This document shows, piece after piece, positions 36,590-46,732 of a stretch of DNA of 64,000 bases (positions are counted from its first letter, which is position 1; every line of letters starts with the position of its first letter). Below the pieces are notes generated by a model. It did not search any database, had not been told where the DNA came from, and saw only the letters and a program-made list of their open reading frames with translations. The stretch is from Acinetobacter radioresistens DSM 6976 = NBRC 102413 = CIP 103788 (GTDB taxonomy: Bacteria > Pseudomonadota > Gammaproteobacteria > Pseudomonadales > Moraxellaceae). The translations under genes were made by a program, and so were the position numbers. The stretch is taken from positions 1,240,001-1,304,000 of the forward strand of contig NZ_AP019740.1 of the NCBI RefSeq assembly GCF_006757745.1. Reading direction: 5' to 3'.

Positions 36590-37414
36590 ATGTTAGAGCG
36601 GATAATTACCGCATTGGTGTTGGTAGCAGTAGTACTGAGCTGCATGTTTGCTACCCAGTCAGATTATCCAATGTTAGGGCTTATGGTGTTGGCAGCGGGG
36701 GTCGCAGGATATGAGTGGTTTAAGCTCATGCCCAGAACTACAAAATATGTGATAAAACCGATTGCTTGGTGCTATGGTGTTCTCAGTGCCGCCATCTCGG
36801 CTCTGGTTCTCTATTTAAATGATATTGCCCTGTTACTGTGGGCTGCCTCTATTTTAACTTGGATTTTTAGTATTTACTGGGTAAAGTCATACCCTGAATA
36901 TGATAACTGGTACAATGCTACACTTAAGGGTATTGGTATTATTCTTATTTGTGCGGCTGTTACAGCAATTTTTGCAGTCTGGCATAGTTCACCTTGGTGG
37001 CTGATGTATCTGTTTCTGCTGGTCTGGGGTGCAGACAGTGGTGCTTACTTTGTTGGTCGTAAGTTTGGACGAAAAAAACTGGCCCCCTCGGTTAGCCCAA
37101 ATAAATCGGTAGAAGGCCTATACGGCGGAGTAAGCGTAGCCGCTATTATTATCGTTGTGGTGGCATGGATCTATCTCGATCTTACACTGATTCAATATCT
37201 GCTCTTCATTATACTTTCTGTAGTTACGGTACTAGGTTCAGTACTGGGTGATCTTTTTGAGTCCATGATTAAACGCCGCGCAGGCATTAAAGATTCCGGT
37301 CGTGTTCTTCCAGGACATGGCGGTGTACTCGATCGTATTGACTCTCTACTGGCCGCTGCACCTATATTTGCAGCGGGTATGTATCTGTTAAAACTTATTG
37401 GTGTAGATTTATAG
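36590..37414 (+). CDS. cdsA: phosphatidate cytidylyltransferase
   Basis: An integral membrane enzyme that makes CDP-diacylglycerol from phosphatidate and CTP. The 274 residues have about seven membrane spans and the family signature near the C-terminus, 'GDLFESMIKRRAGIKDSG' with 'LPGHGGVLDRIDS'. The stop codon is immediately followed by the dxr ATG without a gap. Confidence 0.95.
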   Translation: MLERIITALVLVAVVLSCMFATQSDYPMLGLMVLAAGVAGYEWFKLMPRTTKYVIKPIAWCYGVLSAAISALVLYLNDIALLLWAASILTWIFSIYWVKSYPEYDNWYNATLKGIGIILICAAVTAIFAVWHSSPWWLMYLFLLVWGADSGAYFVGRKFGRKKLAPSVSPNKSVEGLYGGVSVAAIIIVVVAWIYLDLTLIQYLLFIILSVVTVLGSVLGDLFESMIKRRAGIKDSGRVLPGHGGVLDRIDSLLAAAPIFAAGMYLLKLIGVDL

Positions 37415-38611
37415 ATGTCACAATCTGTTTGTATATTGGGTGTTACAGGCTCTATTGGTCAGAGTACTTTAAAAATATTGGAGCAGCATCCAGATCAATA
37501 TTCGGTGTTTGCAGTAAGTGCTTATAGCCGTATAGATGAGCTTGCCCAGATATGCAGACAATATCAGCCTAAAATAGCTGTAGTGCCCGCTGACCGTGTG
37601 GATCAGCTTAGCCGGCATTTAAAGGATTTGCAGCTCAGCCATATTCAAATCTTGAGTGGTGAGGCAGGCCTGATAGCCGTAGCTGAACATCCGGAAGTTG
37701 ATGTGGTGATGGCAGCAATTGTCGGAGCAGCCGGGCTTTTACCGACTTTATCCGCTGTTAAAGCAGGTAAGCGAGTACTGCTAGCTAATAAAGAAGCACT
37801 CGTTATGTCTGGTGACATTATGATGCGTGCAGCGCGAGATCATCAGGCTTTACTTTTGCCGGTAGACTCTGAGCATAATGCCATTTTTCAATGTTTGCCT
37901 CATGACTATATGAATGCTGATGCGCATGGCAAACCTGTAAAAGGGGTGTCGCGTATTTTGCTTACTGCATCAGGTGGCCCATTCCGTCAGCATAGTCTTC
38001 AACAGTTGCATGAAGTCACTCCACAGCAGGCATGTAAGCATCCAAACTGGTCAATGGGACAAAAAATTTCAGTTGATTCAGCTACCCTAATGAATAAGGG
38101 GCTGGAATTAATTGAAGCCTGTCATCTATTTTCAATTGCTGAGCACTTTGTGACAGTTGTGGTTCATCCAGAAAGTATTATTCATTCCATGGTGCAATAT
38201 GTAGATGGTTCAACTTTGGCACAAATGGGGAATCCGGATATGTGCACACCGATTGCTCATGCATTAGCTTGGCCTGAGCGTATACAGACTCATGTACCTG
38301 CACTTGACTTGTTTGCACAGCAGCAATTGAATTTTCAGGAACCGGATATCGTACGTTTCCCTGCGTTAAAGCTCGCAAGAGAAGCAATGAAAGCGGGAGG
38401 CGTAGCCCCTGCAATTTTAAATGCAGCCAATGAAATGGCAGTCGCAGCTTTTTTAAAAGAACAAATCCGTTTTACTCATATTGCTGAAATAGTTGAGCAG
38501 ACCTTAAATACCGTTCACAATAGGTCTGCAGAACAGCTTGAGACCATACTTGAGGCTGATACGCAAGCGCGTGAAGCTGCATTTGACTCTATTGGAAAAA
38601 TGAGAAGCTGA
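37415..38611 (+). CDS. dxr: 1-deoxy-D-xylulose 5-phosphate reductoisomerase
   Basis: This NADPH enzyme makes methylerythritol phosphate, the committed step of the non-mevalonate isoprenoid pathway and the target of fosmidomycin. The 398 residues show '[16 protein letters not shown]' (NADPH loop), '[12 protein letters not shown]' and the metal site '[12 protein letters not shown]', plus the flexible loop '[20 protein letters not shown]'. Its stop overlaps the rseP ATG by one base. Confidence 0.97.
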   Translation: MSQSVCILGVTGSIGQSTLKILEQHPDQYSVFAVSAYSRIDELAQICRQYQPKIAVVPADRVDQLSRHLKDLQLSHIQILSGEAGLIAVAEHPEVDVVMAAIVGAAGLLPTLSAVKAGKRVLLANKEALVMSGDIMMRAARDHQALLLPVDSEHNAIFQCLPHDYMNADAHGKPVKGVSRILLTASGGPFRQHSLQQLHEVTPQQACKHPNWSMGQKISVDSATLMNKGLELIEACHLFSIAEHFVTVVVHPESIIHSMVQYVDGSTLAQMGNPDMCTPIAHALAWPERIQTHVPALDLFAQQQLNFQEPDIVRFPALKLAREAMKAGGVAPAILNAANEMAVAAFLKEQIRFTHIAEIVEQTLNTVHNRSAEQLETILEADTQAREAAFDSIGKMRS

Positions 38612-39969
38612 TGATGAATGCTTTGTTTATGATTGTCGCAGCCATACTTTTACTCGGACCGCTGATTGCAATTCATGAGTTTGGACACTATTTTGTGGCA
38701 CGTAAACTGGGTGTAAAAGTTCAGGTTTATTCGATTGGCTTTGGGCCAACCCTGATCAAGTGGAAATCAAAAAAATCAGGTATTCAGTATCAGCTTTCAG
38801 CCTTGCCTTTTGGTGGCTACGTCAAAATGCTGGATGAGCGTGAAGGAAATGTTGCTGAAGAAGACTTGCCGCAGGCATTTAACCGCCAGTCTCCCTGGAA
38901 GCGTATTGCTATTGTTGCGGCGGGGCCGCTCATTAATCTGGTATTTGCGATTGTACTTTTCTGGATTTTATTCCTGCCTTCACAAGAGCAGTTAAATACA
39001 CGTGTAGGCAAGATTTTTCCCGGTACCCCCGCTGCAGCTGTGCAAATGCAGACCGGTGACAAAATTACTGCTATAGACGGCACACCAGTGAGCACTTGGG
39101 AAAAATTAAATTACGCTATAGTAGATCGTGCTGGTGAAACTGGAGTGATTCAGGTTCAGGTTGAACGGCAGGGACAATTACAACAGTTTAGTCTACCAAT
39201 ACAGAATTTCCTAAAAGATCAAAGTAAATCTCCTTTGGAAACTTTGGGTTTTATTCCTTATCGTCCACAGATTCCGGCAGTGGTGACCAAGCTGAGCGAA
39301 GATGGTGCAGCGATACGTCAGGGAATAAAGGAAGGTGACAAGATTGTTGCAATTGATGGCGTAAAAATGAAGGACTGGTTCGATGTAGTTGAAATCGTGC
39401 AAGCATCGCCAGAGAAGCTTCTAAAGATAGATGTATTGCGTAATGGCGAAATCAGGCAGCTTGATGTGATGCCACAAGGGCAACGAGACAATATGGGAAA
39501 TGTCATTGGCATGCTGGGAGTACAAAGTACGCCAGGTAAAGTTACAATTCCTGACGAATATAAACAAACAATTCAATATAATCCTGCACAAGCTTTAATG
39601 ATGGCAGTAGATAAAACTGGTCAAATCTCCGGGATGATTTTGAACTCGATGGCTAAAATGGTTCGAGGGCTGATCGGTCTGGATAATTTGTCTGGTCCAA
39701 TTACAATTGCCAAGGTGGCAGGCCAAAGTGCCGAGATGGGATGGCAAACTTTTATTTCTTTTATGGCTTTAATGAGTATAAGCTTGGGAATTTTAAATCT
39801 GCTTCCAATACCAATGCTTGATGGCGGACATTTAGTCTATTATTTTATTGAAGCGATTCGTGGTAAGCCCGTTTCTGAACAAATACAAATATTTGGTTTG
39901 AAAATTGGTATGGTACTGCTCGGTAGTATGATGCTCCTGGCATTATTTAATGATTTTATGCGTTTATGA
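38611..39969 (+). CDS. rseP: site-2 protease RseP
   Basis: An inner-membrane zinc protease that performs intramembrane cleavage of anti-sigma factors and signal-peptide remnants. The 452 residues contain HEFGH at 22-26 in TM1, two tandem PDZ domains (about 110-200 and 205-290), and the C-terminal 'NLLPIPMLDGG' that supplies the third ligand Asp. No rseA is in the window, so the substrate is open. Confidence 0.95.
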   Translation: MMNALFMIVAAILLLGPLIAIHEFGHYFVARKLGVKVQVYSIGFGPTLIKWKSKKSGIQYQLSALPFGGYVKMLDEREGNVAEEDLPQAFNRQSPWKRIAIVAAGPLINLVFAIVLFWILFLPSQEQLNTRVGKIFPGTPAAAVQMQTGDKITAIDGTPVSTWEKLNYAIVDRAGETGVIQVQVERQGQLQQFSLPIQNFLKDQSKSPLETLGFIPYRPQIPAVVTKLSEDGAAIRQGIKEGDKIVAIDGVKMKDWFDVVEIVQASPEKLLKIDVLRNGEIRQLDVMPQGQRDNMGNVIGMLGVQSTPGKVTIPDEYKQTIQYNPAQALMMAVDKTGQISGMILNSMAKMVRGLIGLDNLSGPITIAKVAGQSAEMGWQTFISFMALMSISLGILNLLPIPMLDGGHLVYYFIEAIRGKPVSEQIQIFGLKIGMVLLGSMMLLALFNDFMRL

Positions 39970-39993
39970 CGTAGATGATGGAATAAACTAACT

Positions 39994-42498
39994 ATGCGGC
40001 ACACACATCTATTTATGCCTCTAGCTCTTGTTAGCGCTATGGCAGCAGTACAACAAGTATATGCAGCAGACGAGTTCATTGCTCGTGATATAAAAATACA
40101 GGGACTTGTACGTCTGTCGCCTGCAAGTGTCTCTACCATGTTACCCATTAACAGTGGTGATCGGGTAGATGATGCAGCGATTTCAAATGCTGTACGGGCA
40201 CTTTATGCTACCGGCCTGTTTGATGATATTAAAGCTTCCAAAGAAAATGATATACTGGTATTTAATGTGGTCGAGAGACCAATTATTTCTAAAGTAGAGT
40301 TTCAGGGTAATAAGCTGATTCCAAAAGAAGCACTGGAAGATGGCTTAAAAAGAATGGGCGTGGCTGAAGGAGAAGTATTTAAGAAGTCTGCAATTCAGAC
40401 AATTGAAACTGAACTTGAGCAGCAGTACACCCAGCAAGGCCGTTATGATGCAGATGTACGTGTACAGACTATTGCCCGTCCAAATAACCGTGTAGACCTG
40501 AAACTTGAGTTCGTTGAAGGCACTGCAGCAAAAGTGGTTGATATCAATATCATTGGTAATACCGTTTTTAAAGAAGACGAGATCAAACAGGTTTTTGCAG
40601 TACGTGAAAGCAGCTGGAGCTCAATTGTTACACGTAATGACCGTTATGCACGTGAGAAAATGGCTGCAAGTTTGGAAGCTTTACGCGCTCTATATCTGAA
40701 TCGTGGTTATATCAATTTTAAAATCAATAACTCTAACCTGAACTTGAGTGAAGATAAAAAACATATCTTTATTGAAGTTTCTGTAGATGAAGGCGAGCAG
40801 TTTAAATTTGGCCAGACCAAGTTCTTGGGCGATGCGCTTTATAGTCCTGATGAACTCAAAGCACTAAAAATCTATAAAGATGGCGATACATATTCACAAG
40901 AAAAAGTAGATGCAGTCAAACAACTATTACTTCGTAAGTATGGTAATGCTGGTTACTACTTTGCCGAAGTGAATGTTGCACCGCAAATTAATAATGAAAC
41001 TGGTATCGTAGATTTAAACTACTATATTAATCCAGGCCAGCAGGTTACTGTACGGCGTATTAACTTCTCCGGTAACAGTAAAACAGCAGATGAAGTACTG
41101 CGTCGCGAGATGCGTCAGATGGAAGGCGCATTAGCAAGTAATGAAAAAATTGACCTTTCTAAAGTACGCCTTGAACGTACCGGATTCTTCGAGAATGTTA
41201 CGATTAAGCCGGCACGTATACCGGGTGCACCGGATCAGATTGACTTAAATGTCGATGTAAAAGAACAGCACTCTGGTACTAGTACACTAGCAGTTGGCTA
41301 TTCACAAAGTGGCGGTATTACGTTCCAGGCCGGTTTAAGCCAAACTAACTTTTTAGGTACGGGTAACCGTGTATCTATCGACCTGTCCCGTTCGGAAACT
41401 CAAGATTACTATAATCTGAGCGTAACTGATCCATACTTTACCATTGATGGCGTCAGCCGCGGTTATAACCTGTATTATCGTAAAACCAAACTTGATGATG
41501 ACTATAACGTCAATAACTATGTAACTGATAGTTATGGTGGAAGCCTGAGTTTTGGATATCCGATTGATGAAAACCAGAACCTGAGTGCTTCTTTAAATAT
41601 TGATAATACAGAAGTAACTACAGGACCATACGTTTCTACTTATGTTCGTGATTATCTGCTTGCCAATGGGGGTAAAACTTTAGATACCACCCAATATTGT
41701 CTTGTTGATCGTGTAAAAGATGAAGCCACTGGGGCTTATAATTGTCCTGAGGGTCAACTTTCAGATCCTTATGGAAATAAGTTTGGGGGTGAATTCCTGA
41801 CCTATAACCTAAATTTAGGCTGGTCTTATAATACTTTGAACCGTCCTGTATTCCCAACCAATGGTATGTCGCATCGTATTAATGCTGAAATTGCACTTCC
41901 AGGCAGTGATGTGGAATATCAGAAATTGACTTATGATGCCCAGGCATTCTTCCCGTTAGGTAAGGATTTTACTTTACGTACCTATGGTAAGCTTGGCTAT
42001 GGTAATGACTTACCATTTTATAAAAACTTCTATGCGGGTGGTTATGGTTCGGTCCGTGGTTATGACGTAAGTACTTTGGGTCCTAAATATCCGGGTGTAA
42101 CCTATTCTGAAACTAAAGTAGAAGATCCGTCTCCTGAAGAAGTCGGGGGTAATGCTTTAGTACAGTTTGGTACTGAACTGGCATTGCCACTTCCATTTAA
42201 AGGCGACTGGACCCGCCAGGTGCGGCCTGTAATCTTTGCTGAAGGCGCACAGGTATTTGATACACAATGTGACGTTTCAAACTCAACCATTTTCTATAAA
42301 GGGCAAAGTTTAGACAGCAAAAAATACTGTGAAGATAACTTTGGCTTTGATTTGGGCGAAATGCGTTATAGTGTGGGTGTAGGCTTTACTTGGATTACCA
42401 TGATTGGTCCTATTTCGCTCAGCTATGCATATCCTCTAAATGATAAAGAGGGTGACGAGACCCAAGCTGTACAATTTGAAATTGGCCGTACTTTCTAA
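39994..42498 (+). CDS. bamA: outer-membrane assembly factor BamA
   Basis: The essential Omp85 component of the BAM complex, which inserts beta-barrel proteins. The 834 residues have a signal peptide ending at about 'QQVYA', five POTRA domains (about 25-425) and a 16-strand barrel with the family 'YRKTKL' region, 'GGYGSVRGYD' (the lid-lock VRGF/Y motif) and a terminal Phe in 'FEIGRTF'. Follows rseP by 24 bases. Confidence 0.97.
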   Translation: MRHTHLFMPLALVSAMAAVQQVYAADEFIARDIKIQGLVRLSPASVSTMLPINSGDRVDDAAISNAVRALYATGLFDDIKASKENDILVFNVVERPIISKVEFQGNKLIPKEALEDGLKRMGVAEGEVFKKSAIQTIETELEQQYTQQGRYDADVRVQTIARPNNRVDLKLEFVEGTAAKVVDINIIGNTVFKEDEIKQVFAVRESSWSSIVTRNDRYAREKMAASLEALRALYLNRGYINFKINNSNLNLSEDKKHIFIEVSVDEGEQFKFGQTKFLGDALYSPDELKALKIYKDGDTYSQEKVDAVKQLLLRKYGNAGYYFAEVNVAPQINNETGIVDLNYYINPGQQVTVRRINFSGNSKTADEVLRREMRQMEGALASNEKIDLSKVRLERTGFFENVTIKPARIPGAPDQIDLNVDVKEQHSGTSTLAVGYSQSGGITFQAGLSQTNFLGTGNRVSIDLSRSETQDYYNLSVTDPYFTIDGVSRGYNLYYRKTKLDDDYNVNNYVTDSYGGSLSFGYPIDENQNLSASLNIDNTEVTTGPYVSTYVRDYLLANGGKTLDTTQYCLVDRVKDEATGAYNCPEGQLSDPYGNKFGGEFLTYNLNLGWSYNTLNRPVFPTNGMSHRINAEIALPGSDVEYQKLTYDAQAFFPLGKDFTLRTYGKLGYGNDLPFYKNFYAGGYGSVRGYDVSTLGPKYPGVTYSETKVEDPSPEEVGGNALVQFGTELALPLPFKGDWTRQVRPVIFAEGAQVFDTQCDVSNSTIFYKGQSLDSKKYCEDNFGFDLGEMRYSVGVGFTWITMIGPISLSYAYPLNDKEGDETQAVQFEIGRTF

Positions 42499-42544
42499 GT
42501 ACGGTTTGATACTAACTACATTAAATATGACAGGGATGTTCTAC

Positions 42545-43042
42545 ATGAAAATAATAAGACCACTGGTGGTAAGTTTAGGCCTGAGTCTGGCTGGTCTTAC
42601 TCATGCGGCAGGATATGGGGTGATTGATCTGGAGCGTATTGTTGAAAACAGTACCTATCTGAAGCAGCAAAATGCCAGCTTGAGCCAGTCAGTCAAACCT
42701 TCTAGCACCCGTCTGGAACAGATTGGTAAAGAGATTGAAGCTTTACGCCAGAAAGCACAAAATAATAATAAAATCAGCGAGACTGAAGCACAGAAACTAA
42801 GTGCGCAGTATCAAGCTAAAATGGGCGAATTTAATACACTGCAGCAATCTTTACAGACACAAGTGCAGAATACACTTCAAACTATGAATAGAACCTTTGA
42901 GGCTCGTGTCAAACAGGCTGCTGAACAATTGCGCCAAGAAAATAACCTTGATCTTGTTTTGAATAAAAACTCGGCACTTGCCTATGACCCTAAACAGGAT
43001 TTAACTGATAAAATGATTCAAAAGGTCAATGCAATTAAATAA
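42545..43042 (+). CDS. skp: periplasmic chaperone Skp/OmpH
   Basis: A 165-residue OmpH-family chaperone that holds unfolded outer-membrane proteins for BamA. The signal peptide 'MKIIRPLVVSLGLSLAGL' ends at 'THA', followed by 'GYGVIDLERIVENS' and a long coiled coil (about 55-125) forming the tentacles. I choose ATG 42545 because it starts the signal sequence; a longer form would begin inside bamA. lpxD follows by three bases. Confidence 0.93.
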   Translation: MKIIRPLVVSLGLSLAGLTHAAGYGVIDLERIVENSTYLKQQNASLSQSVKPSSTRLEQIGKEIEALRQKAQNNNKISETEAQKLSAQYQAKMGEFNTLQQSLQTQVQNTLQTMNRTFEARVKQAAEQLRQENNLDLVLNKNSALAYDPKQDLTDKMIQKVNAIK

Positions 43043-43045
43043 TCA

Positions 43046-44116
43046 ATGAAACAACAACGTTATCGTCTGGAAGAGCTGGCTCATCTGGTACAGGGACAGC
43101 TGGTCGGACAACCGCAATTCGAATTGCAAGGGCTTGCCAGTCTGGAAAATGCCCAGAATAATCAGATTGCTTTTGTAAACGGGCATAAATATCTTGAGCA
43201 GGCGCGTTCTTCCAAGGCGGGCGTGCTGATTACCACTGCAGAGTTACAGGCACAGCTTCCAGAGCATCAGAATTTCTTGATTGTGCCTAATCCCTATCTG
43301 GCTTTTGCCATCTTAACTCATGCTTTTGAGAGAAAAACAAAAGCAGTAGGTATTGAAAATACGGCTCAGATTCACTCTTCCGCCATTATATCTGATACAG
43401 CTTATATAGGTCATTATGTGGTTATTGGTGAGGACTGTGTAATAGGTGATCATACAGTTATACGGTCACATGCAAAGATTGATGATGGTGTGGAAATTGG
43501 CAAGCAATGTTTTATTGACTCTCATGTGACCATTACCGGTGAATCTAAAATTGCTGACCGTGTCAGAATTCATGCTAATACTGTTATTGGCAGTGAAGGT
43601 TTCGGCTTTGCACCTTATCAGGGAAAATGGCACCGAATTGTACAGCTAGGCTCAGTTCATATAGGGAATGATGTGCGGATCGGTTCAAATTGCAGTATCG
43701 ATCGAGGCGCACTTGACGATACAGTTATAGAGGAAGGTGTAGTTATTGATAACCTTGTGCAAATTGCACATAACGTTCATATTGGTGCACATACTGCAAT
43801 TGCGGCCAAATGTGGTATTGCAGGAAGTACCCGAATTGGCAAAAACTGTATACTGGCTGGAGCATGTGGGGTAGTAGGACACCTGACTATTACTGATAAT
43901 GTGACTCTGACGGGAATGTCAATGGTCACAAAAAATATTTCTGAGCCTGGAACGTATTCTTCAGGTACAGGTATTTTTGAAAATAATCACTGGAAACGTA
44001 CAGTTGTACGGCTAAGACAATTAGCAGATGTGCCATTGACCCAACTGACCAAACGACTTGATCATATGCAATCTCAAATTGAGTCTCTTGAATCAACTTT
44101 TAAATTGCGTAAATAG
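43046..44116 (+). CDS. lpxD: UDP-3-O-(3-hydroxyacyl)glucosamine N-acyltransferase
   Basis: The third enzyme of lipid A synthesis. The 356 residues consist of an N-terminal uridine-binding domain (1-100) and a left-handed beta-helix of hexapeptide repeats (about 105-310). The catalytic His lies in the '[20 protein letters not shown]' region. A C-terminal helix follows. Part of the skp-lpxD-fabZ-lpxA run with gaps of 3-7 bases. Confidence 0.96.
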   Translation: MKQQRYRLEELAHLVQGQLVGQPQFELQGLASLENAQNNQIAFVNGHKYLEQARSSKAGVLITTAELQAQLPEHQNFLIVPNPYLAFAILTHAFERKTKAVGIENTAQIHSSAIISDTAYIGHYVVIGEDCVIGDHTVIRSHAKIDDGVEIGKQCFIDSHVTITGESKIADRVRIHANTVIGSEGFGFAPYQGKWHRIVQLGSVHIGNDVRIGSNCSIDRGALDDTVIEEGVVIDNLVQIAHNVHIGAHTAIAAKCGIAGSTRIGKNCILAGACGVVGHLTITDNVTLTGMSMVTKNISEPGTYSSGTGIFENNHWKRTVVRLRQLADVPLTQLTKRLDHMQSQIESLESTFKLRK

Positions 44117-44119
44117 AAT

Positions 44120-44599
44120 ATGATGACCGAGTCTAAAATCCCAGCATTTGCTGTGCCTGAATTACCAATGCACATTCAAACCATCCGCGAATATCTTCCA
44201 CACCGTTATCCTTTTCTGCTAGTAGACCGGATTACTGAGGTGACAGAAAATGGAATTGTCGGATATAAAAATGTATCGATTAATGAAGAATTTCTCCAAG
44301 GACATTTTCCTAACTATCCACTTATGCCGGGGGTACTGATTGTAGAGGCACTCGCTCAAGTATCTGGTATTCTTGGCTTTATCATGAATGAACAAAAGCC
44401 ATCAGAAGGTTCTCTGTTTCTTTTTGCAGGAGCTGAGAAAGTAAGATTTAAAAAACAGGTGGTTGCGGGTGACCAACTCGTATTAAAATCAGAGTTGGTA
44501 ATGCAAAGACGCGGCATTTATAAATATCAATGTACTGCCAGCGTCGATGGTATAGTAGCAACTACAGCGGAAATTATGGTTTCGCATCAGCAAGTATAG
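44120..44599 (+). CDS. fabZ: (3R)-hydroxyacyl-ACP dehydratase FabZ
   Basis: This hot-dog-fold enzyme dehydrates hydroxyacyl-ACP in fatty acid elongation and competes with LpxA for hydroxymyristoyl-ACP. The 159 residues show 'LPHRYPFLLVDRI' with the catalytic His and 'GHFPNYPLMPGVLIVEALAQ' with the catalytic Glu. A second Met one codon in could be the start. Lies three bases after lpxD. Confidence 0.96.
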   Translation: MMTESKIPAFAVPELPMHIQTIREYLPHRYPFLLVDRITEVTENGIVGYKNVSINEEFLQGHFPNYPLMPGVLIVEALAQVSGILGFIMNEQKPSEGSLFLFAGAEKVRFKKQVVAGDQLVLKSELVMQRRGIYKYQCTASVDGIVATTAEIMVSHQQV

Positions 44600-44606
44600 A
44601 GCAGGC

Positions 44607-45395
44607 ATGAGCAATAACGACTTCATTCATTCTACCGCTATTATTGACTCATCTGCAGTAATTGCTCCAGATGTACAGATTGGACCTTATTGTATTATTG
44701 GCCCAAATGTAACTATTGGAGCTGGTACAAAACTCCACTCACATGTTGTAGTGGGGGGCTTTACCCGAATTGGCGAGCAGAATGAAATATTTCAGTTTGC
44801 CAGTGTCGGAGAAATATGTCAGGACCTGAAGTATGCAGGTGAAGAAACTTGGCTTGAGATTGGGAATCATAACTCGATTCGTGAACATTGCAGTTTACAT
44901 CGGGGGACTGTTCAAGATAAAAGTTTGACTAAAATCGGTGATCATAATCTGTTGATGGTGAACACCCATGTTGCTCACGACTGTGTTATTGGTGATCATA
45001 ATATTTTTGCAAATAATGTAGGAGTAGCAGGTCACGTTCATATCGGTGACTTTGTAATTGTTGGTGGAAACTCTGGTATCCATCAGTTCTGCAAAATTGA
45101 TTCTTATAGCATGATTGGCGGCGCATCGCTTATTTTAAAAGATGTGCCTGCATATGTAATGGTATCAGGTAATCCTGCACATGCATTCGGTATGAACGTT
45201 GAAGGTATGCGACGTAAAGGCTGGTCAAAGAGTGTAATTCAAGGGCTTAGAGAAGCTTTTAAGCTGATCTATAAAGCCAGTCTGACGACAGAGCAGGCTA
45301 TTGAGAAAATTCGTGCAGAAATTCTTCCTGAAATTAGTGAAGTACAATTATTGATTGATTCACTGGAACAGTCAAAGCGTGGTATTGTGCGCTAA
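44607..45395 (+). CDS. lpxA: UDP-N-acetylglucosamine O-acyltransferase LpxA
   Basis: This enzyme performs the first step of lipid A synthesis. The 262 residues form a left-handed beta-helix (to about residue 190) and a C-terminal helical domain. The catalytic His lies in 'NTHVAHDCVIGDHN'. It is the last gene of the run and is followed by a terminator; lpxB, which follows in E. coli, is not present. Confidence 0.96.
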   Translation: MSNNDFIHSTAIIDSSAVIAPDVQIGPYCIIGPNVTIGAGTKLHSHVVVGGFTRIGEQNEIFQFASVGEICQDLKYAGEETWLEIGNHNSIREHCSLHRGTVQDKSLTKIGDHNLLMVNTHVAHDCVIGDHNIFANNVGVAGHVHIGDFVIVGGNSGIHQFCKIDSYSMIGGASLILKDVPAYVMVSGNPAHAFGMNVEGMRRKGWSKSVIQGLREAFKLIYKASLTTEQAIEKIRAEILPEISEVQLLIDSLEQSKRGIVR

Positions 45396-45408
45396 GCATG
45401 AGCTGTTA

Positions 45409-45439
45409 TAAAAAAAGACGCCAAGTGGTGTCTTTTTTT
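45409..45439. terminator. bidirectional terminator after lpxA
   Basis: Stem GACGCC / GGTGTC with loop AAGT, flanked by A7 and T7; it can serve lpxA and the convergent cpoB-like gene. Confidence 0.9.
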
Positions 45440-45466
45440 ATAAGCTGGTTTAGCTAAAATAATTTT

Positions 45467-46288
45467 CTATGATTTAAAATAGCCTGCTTCTTCAGACTTT
45501 GGATAGGTGCTAATGAGTTTGTTTTTAAATCGGTTAGCAGAAGCAGTATCTTTATCGACATCCTTGGCAATGCTGTAGAGTTGATACAACGCTCGTGAGG
45601 CTTTGGCTGAGGTCGGGTATTGATCTGCTACTATGGCATAGTTTTTCTTGGCTTCTTTATAATTTGGCGGCTCTACTGCCAGATTAAACTCAGCCAGCCA
45701 GAAGTAAGCATTTCCCGTATAAATACTGTTTGGATGGTTCTTGATAAAATTCTGCATTGGGGCTATAGCTTTCTTGGCACCGCCCTGTTTGTATGCATCC
45801 AGAGCGACAGTATAAGCTGCTTTTTCTAAGTCGCTCGGTGCTTGAGTAGAACTATTGCCTTGAGGCAAATTGCTAGAAGTACTATTAGATGCGATAGGGC
45901 TTACAGAAGTAGCAGCTGCTGGTTGAGCCTGTGTTTCTTCACTACTTGCCTCTTCATTTGCATTAGCGCTTTCAGGGTCAATTTTTTGAAGTAATAGTTC
46001 AATACGCTGATCAAGATCTGTATAACGATTTGTTAACTCTTTTTTGAGCTGGTCAATTTCATTTGCTTGTTCTTCAAGCTGACCACGTAAAGTACGTATG
46101 TCATTTTCCAGATTCTGGTTTTTCTGTACCAAATCCCAAGTCGGATTACTGTTTACAGTTGGTGTGGCAGTAGAAGCATTGTTGTAGCTAGAGGATTGCG
46201 AGAGGCCTCTCGATTCAATTGGAACGGCTGCGTACAGTTGAGTTGTACAAAGCAGGGCAATGAAAAGAAGGGAATGCTTATTGAGCAT
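45467..46288 (-). CDS. CpoB/YbgF-like periplasmic TPR protein
   Basis: A 273-residue secreted protein. The signal peptide covers about residues 1-20 ('FIALLCTTQLYA'), a coiled coil follows at about 50-95 ('LENDIRTLRGQLEEQANEI' and on), then a low-complexity Ser/Thr/Ala linker (about 100-150), and a C-terminal TPR domain with 'YFWLAEFNLA' and 'AKASRALYQLY'. This is the layout of CpoB, which couples the Tol-Pal system to peptidoglycan synthesis. No tol or pal gene is adjacent, unusual for cpoB, so the assignment rests on architecture. Confidence 0.78.
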   Translation of the reverse strand: MLNKHSLLFIALLCTTQLYAAVPIESRGLSQSSSYNNASTATPTVNSNPTWDLVQKNQNLENDIRTLRGQLEEQANEIDQLKKELTNRYTDLDQRIELLLQKIDPESANANEEASSEETQAQPAAATSVSPIASNSTSSNLPQGNSSTQAPSDLEKAAYTVALDAYKQGGAKKAIAPMQNFIKNHPNSIYTGNAYFWLAEFNLAVEPPNYKEAKKNYAIVADQYPTSAKASRALYQLYSIAKDVDKDTASANRFKNKLISTYPKSEEAGYFKS

Positions 46289-46618
46289 AATTTTGGTCCA
46301 TCATATCGAGTGATTGGTCATCACTTTATTGTCTTGTCCAGCTAGGATCTAAAAATATCTAGCTGAAGTTCTACAGTATGCAGTCATTAAAAACGGCTGG
46401 CTCAAGAATTGCAATAACTCTTTACAATGTTCAGGCATATTTGGCGAGCATGAGCTTTTCCGGCTAACCTATAATATTAATAGTTATACCTGTAAAAGAG
46501 TTTCATTGTTTAAATCTTTAAGATCGTTGAGGAAATAATCAATTGAACGCTCAAGGTGCGAAAATAATGAGCAGAGACTTGCAACTTGGTTAAAAAACTC
46601 TATACTTGGTTTTGCAAT
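46289..46618. other. intergenic region upstream of 4.5S RNA
   Basis: 330 bases without a coding gene. They contain the ffs promoter and a short inverted repeat (CAGCTAG at 46339-46345 and CTAGCTG at 46359-46365) of unknown meaning. Confidence 0.6.
46579..46606 (+). promoter_or_regulatory. promoter of ffs
   Basis: TTGCAA (46579-46584, 4 of 6) and TATACT (46601-46606, 5 of 6) are 16 bases apart, with start expected near 46613, just before the RNA. Confidence 0.65.
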
Positions 46619-46728
<110 letters not shown>

Positions 46729-46732
46729 ACCA

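Noticed and set aside
42440..42544. Start of skp inside bamA
   Set aside because: The extension would bury the signal peptide; ATG 42545 begins a canonical signal sequence.
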